Assembly: GCA_018827585.1 (NCBI GenBank)
Contig: JAHJXP010000126.1
Coordinates: 1 to 7,090 of the forward strand
Direction of reading: 5' to 3'
DNA from: Pseudomonadota bacterium
Lineage (GTDB): Bacteria; Desulfobacterota; Syntrophia; Syntrophales; UBA5619
Length of the DNA: 7,090 nucleotides
Program-made: the position numbers and the translations under genes
The notes under the pieces: generated by a model
Seen by the model: only the letters and a program-made list of their open reading frames with translations
Databases searched by the model: none
Told to the model about the DNA's origin: nothing
Shown: piece by piece, positions 6,957-7,090 of the stretch
How the letters are laid out: each line of letters opens with the position of its first letter
Position numbering within the stretch: the first letter of the stretch is position 1

Positions 6957-7090
6957 TCAGCGAGCGCCGACATTCAGATAGTTGAGCATCTCTTCCCTGG
7001 TCTGTAATTTTTTCCGCCAATCGTAGGCTTTTTCCGGCTTCCCCTCTTCGTAGGTCGGTCCGATGACTTTCACCTTTTTCCCATCAAAAG
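6957..7090 (-). CDS. C-terminal fragment of an unidentified protein (5' end outside window)
   Basis: An open frame enters from the right edge and ends at a TGA (6957-6959), giving 43 visible residues. The tail is charged and rich in Lys and Glu, starts FDGKKVKVIGPTYEEGKP and includes YDWRKKLQTREEMLNYLNV just before the end. No cysteine motif, membrane segment or known signature is visible. It lies 92 nt upstream of acsD on the same strand, so it may belong to the same operon or to the end of a preceding one. In related clusters this place can hold genes for the methyl branch, electron transfer or CODH accessory proteins, but the fragment is too short for me to assign it. The frame is believable because it is continuous to the edge and the next gene starts after a normal spacer; the function is unknown. 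Confidence 0.6.
   Translation of the reverse strand, partial: FDGKKVKVIGPTYEEGKPEKAYDWRKKLQTREEMLNYLNVGAR

Noticed and set aside
1..7090. CRISPR array, tRNA, rRNA, transposase or phage genes
   Set aside because: No regularly spaced direct repeats, no clear tRNA-like fold and no transposase or phage-like protein were seen; the window is almost fully occupied by the acs genes.

Overview
The window holds one minus-strand gene cluster that reads from right to left and encodes the carbonyl branch of the Wood-Ljungdahl (reductive acetyl-CoA) pathway. In transcription order it contains the 43-codon tail of an unidentified gene (window edge to 6957), then acsD/cdhD (corrinoid iron-sulfur protein small subunit), cooS/acsA (Ni-Fe-S carbon monoxide dehydrogenase), acsB (CO-methylating acetyl-CoA synthase) and acsC/cdhE (corrinoid iron-sulfur protein large subunit). 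All four complete genes look intact, and each has a good Shine-Dalgarno sequence. The gaps between them are 41, 69 and 85 nt, so they are probably one operon. A weak GTG start at the left edge may open a further gene on the same strand.

The genes form one catalytic unit. CooS reduces CO2 to CO (or oxidises CO) at a Ni-Fe-S C-cluster. The AcsC/AcsD heterodimer carries a methyl group on cobalt. AcsB joins methyl, CO and CoA into acetyl-CoA at its Ni-Ni-[4Fe-4S] A-cluster, or cleaves acetyl-CoA in the reverse direction. Every metal-ligand position I could match to the Moorella and Carboxydothermus enzymes is present. The usual accessory genes (acsE methyltransferase, cooC nickel ATPase, acsV corrinoid reactivator) are not seen and may lie outside the window.

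The organism is a strict anaerobe with a bacterial-type CODH/ACS. Moderately high GC, the flavour of the proteins and two intergenic repeat-like sequences suggest a Desulfobacterota (deltaproteobacterial) sulfate reducer or syntroph. That is inference; sequence alone cannot give the genus or say whether the pathway runs towards acetate synthesis or acetate oxidation.

The non-coding parts are short. The left end (about 25-204) holds a dense set of nested inverted repeats with mutually exclusive pairings. The acsB-acsC gap holds a fragment that resembles a common dispersed repeat. The gap before acsD has a perfect 6-bp inverted repeat overlapping a -35-like hexamer. I found no clearly new biological system: the coding content is a known pathway, and the open questions concern the non-coding structure and one unusual cysteine cluster in AcsB.
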